Assembly: GCA_007118445.1 (NCBI GenBank)
Contig: SKRP01000016.1
Span: 1 to 6,612, forward strand
Origin: Natronohydrobacter sp.
GTDB lineage: Bacteria > Pseudomonadota > Alphaproteobacteria > Rhodobacterales > Rhodobacteraceae
Direction: 5' to 3'
Length of the DNA: 6,612 nucleotides
Shown here: piece by piece, positions 6,234 through 6,612 of the stretch
Layout: each line of letters begins with the position of its first letter
How positions within the stretch are numbered: the stretch's first letter is position 1
Position numbers and translations under genes: made by a program
Notes under the pieces: model-generated
Told to the model about the DNA's origin: nothing
The model's input: only the letters and a program-made list of their open reading frames with translations
The model's database searches: none

Positions 6234-6574
6234 CAGATTACCTCCATATCCTTGATCCGCATCTCGTCGCCGCCCTGAGGCAGGATCTTGCCGCTGCCGC
6301 AAAGCGGGCAGGGGTCCAGCCGGTCGGCAATCTCGACCACCTCGCCGCAATCATAGCAGAGCGCGCGGCCCGGCAGGTCGATCATCTCGATCCCGGCCCC
6401 TTCGGCGCTGGAGCCGCGCAGCACCACGTCCAGAGCAAATTCCAGCGCCGGCTTCTCGACGCCCGCAAAGCGCCCGATTTCCAGCCGCAGGGTCGTGACG
6501 CGCGCGAAGCCATGCGCGGCGGCCTGTGTGTCGATGATCTGGCGGATGCCTTCGGCGAGTGACATTTCATGCAT
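6233..6574 (-). CDS. hypA: Hydrogenase maturation nickel chaperone HypA
   Basis: Small metallochaperone that works with HypB to deliver nickel to the hydrogenase large subunit. The 113-residue product is full length and begins with MHEMSLAEGI, in which the N-terminal amine, His2 and Glu3 belong to the nickel site; this fixes the start at 6574, since His must be residue 2. The structural zinc site is two CxxC pairs, CYDC (Cys73, Cys76) and CPLC (Cys89, Cys92). GAGGTGG lies just upstream of the ATG. The start lies inside the last codons of an upstream reading frame (8-base overlap) and the stop shares a base with the hypB start, so HypA sits in the middle of a translationally coupled run. HybF is a paralogue with the same motifs, but the adjacent hypB supports HypA. 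Confidence 0.97.
   Translation of the reverse strand: MHEMSLAEGIRQIIDTQAAAHGFARVTTLRLEIGRFAGVEKPALEFALDVVLRGSSAEGAGIEMIDLPGRALCYDCGEVVEIADRLDPCPLCGSGKILPQGGDEMRIKDMEVI
6240..6245 (-). promoter_or_regulatory. Ribosome binding site of hypB inside hypA
   Basis: GGAGGT on the minus strand, formed by the last hypA codons (Met-Glu-Val), 6 bases before the hypB ATG at 6233. It decides the start in favour of the CxxCGC N-terminus. Confidence 0.8.
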
Positions 6575-6612
6575 GATCCACCTCGGGCAGTTTGACGGGC
6601 AGGCAGGGATCA
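6567..6612 (-). CDS. C-terminal end of upstream gene, probably hupK (truncated by window edge)
   Basis: A minus-strand frame enters from the right edge (first full codon at 6611) and stops at TGA 6569-6567, 8 bases inside hypA. Only 14 residues are visible: DPCLPVKLPEVDHA. The opening DPC recalls the C-terminal DPCxxCxxH motif of [NiFe]-hydrogenase large subunits, here without the second Cys. HupK, a large-subunit-like assembly protein, directly precedes hypA in Rhodobacter-type clusters, so hupK is the best guess, but the fragment is too short for proof. Confidence 0.5.
   Translation of the reverse strand, partial: DPCLPVKLPEVDHA

Noticed and set aside
5976..6278. Met/Val-rich plus-strand frame that looks like a hydrophobic protein
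   Set aside because: It is the complement of the HypB His tract; the hydrophobic look comes from GTG/ATG read opposite CAC/CAT.
6234..6350. N-terminally extended HypB starting at 6350
   Set aside because: The added residues lie within hypA and would bury the N-terminal CxxCGC motif; a strong ribosome binding site precedes 6233.

Overview
The window is GC-rich, densely packed bacterial DNA whose gene content and order (hypA-hypB-hupR-hypC-hypD-hypE, all on the minus strand) match the uptake-hydrogenase maturation cluster of purple non-sulfur and related Alphaproteobacteria, best known from Rhodobacter capsulatus. The placement of a HupR-type response regulator between hypB and hypC, and a short AT-rich intergenic motif before hypE of a kind I associate with Rhodobacteraceae, point to a member of the Rhodobacterales. 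No species can be named from sequence alone.

Layout, left to right. Positions 3-698 (plus strand) are the C-terminal 231 residues of an acetate kinase whose start lies outside the window. Convergent with it (761-1198, minus strand) is a gene for a small exported protein of unknown function. A 134-base gap (1199-1332) follows; it holds a weak terminator-like hairpin for the hyp operon and perhaps a promoter for the small gene. From 1333 to 6574 the minus strand carries hypE, hypD, hypC, hupR, hypB and hypA (transcribed right to left, hypA first). At the right edge, 14 codons of the upstream gene remain; their start, DPC, looks like a degenerate C-terminal motif of a [NiFe]-hydrogenase large-subunit paralogue, as expected for hupK.

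How the genes work together. HypA and the His-rich GTPase HypB collect and deliver nickel. HypC and HypD carry and assemble the Fe(CN)2CO group, and HypE makes the thiocyanate on its C-terminal cysteine from which cyanide is donated. HypF, which supplies carbamoyl to HypE, is not in the window. HupR would control the structural hydrogenase genes in answer to H2 through a sensor kinase encoded elsewhere. The genes are tightly coupled: hupK/hypA overlap by 8 bases, hypA/hypB by 1, hypB/hupR by 4 (ATGA), hupR/hypC are 3 bases apart, hypC/hypD overlap by 4 (ATGA), and only hypD/hypE are separated (49 bases).

The most notable point is that the HupR central AAA+ domain has lost key features of sigma-54 activators: GAFTGA reads GAVAGL, the Walker B Asp-Glu reads Gly-Gly, and the second arginine finger is Ala. 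This fits an activator that does not remodel sigma-54 polymerase. I see no wholly new system; this is a recognisable hydrogenase maturation operon with a few unusual details.
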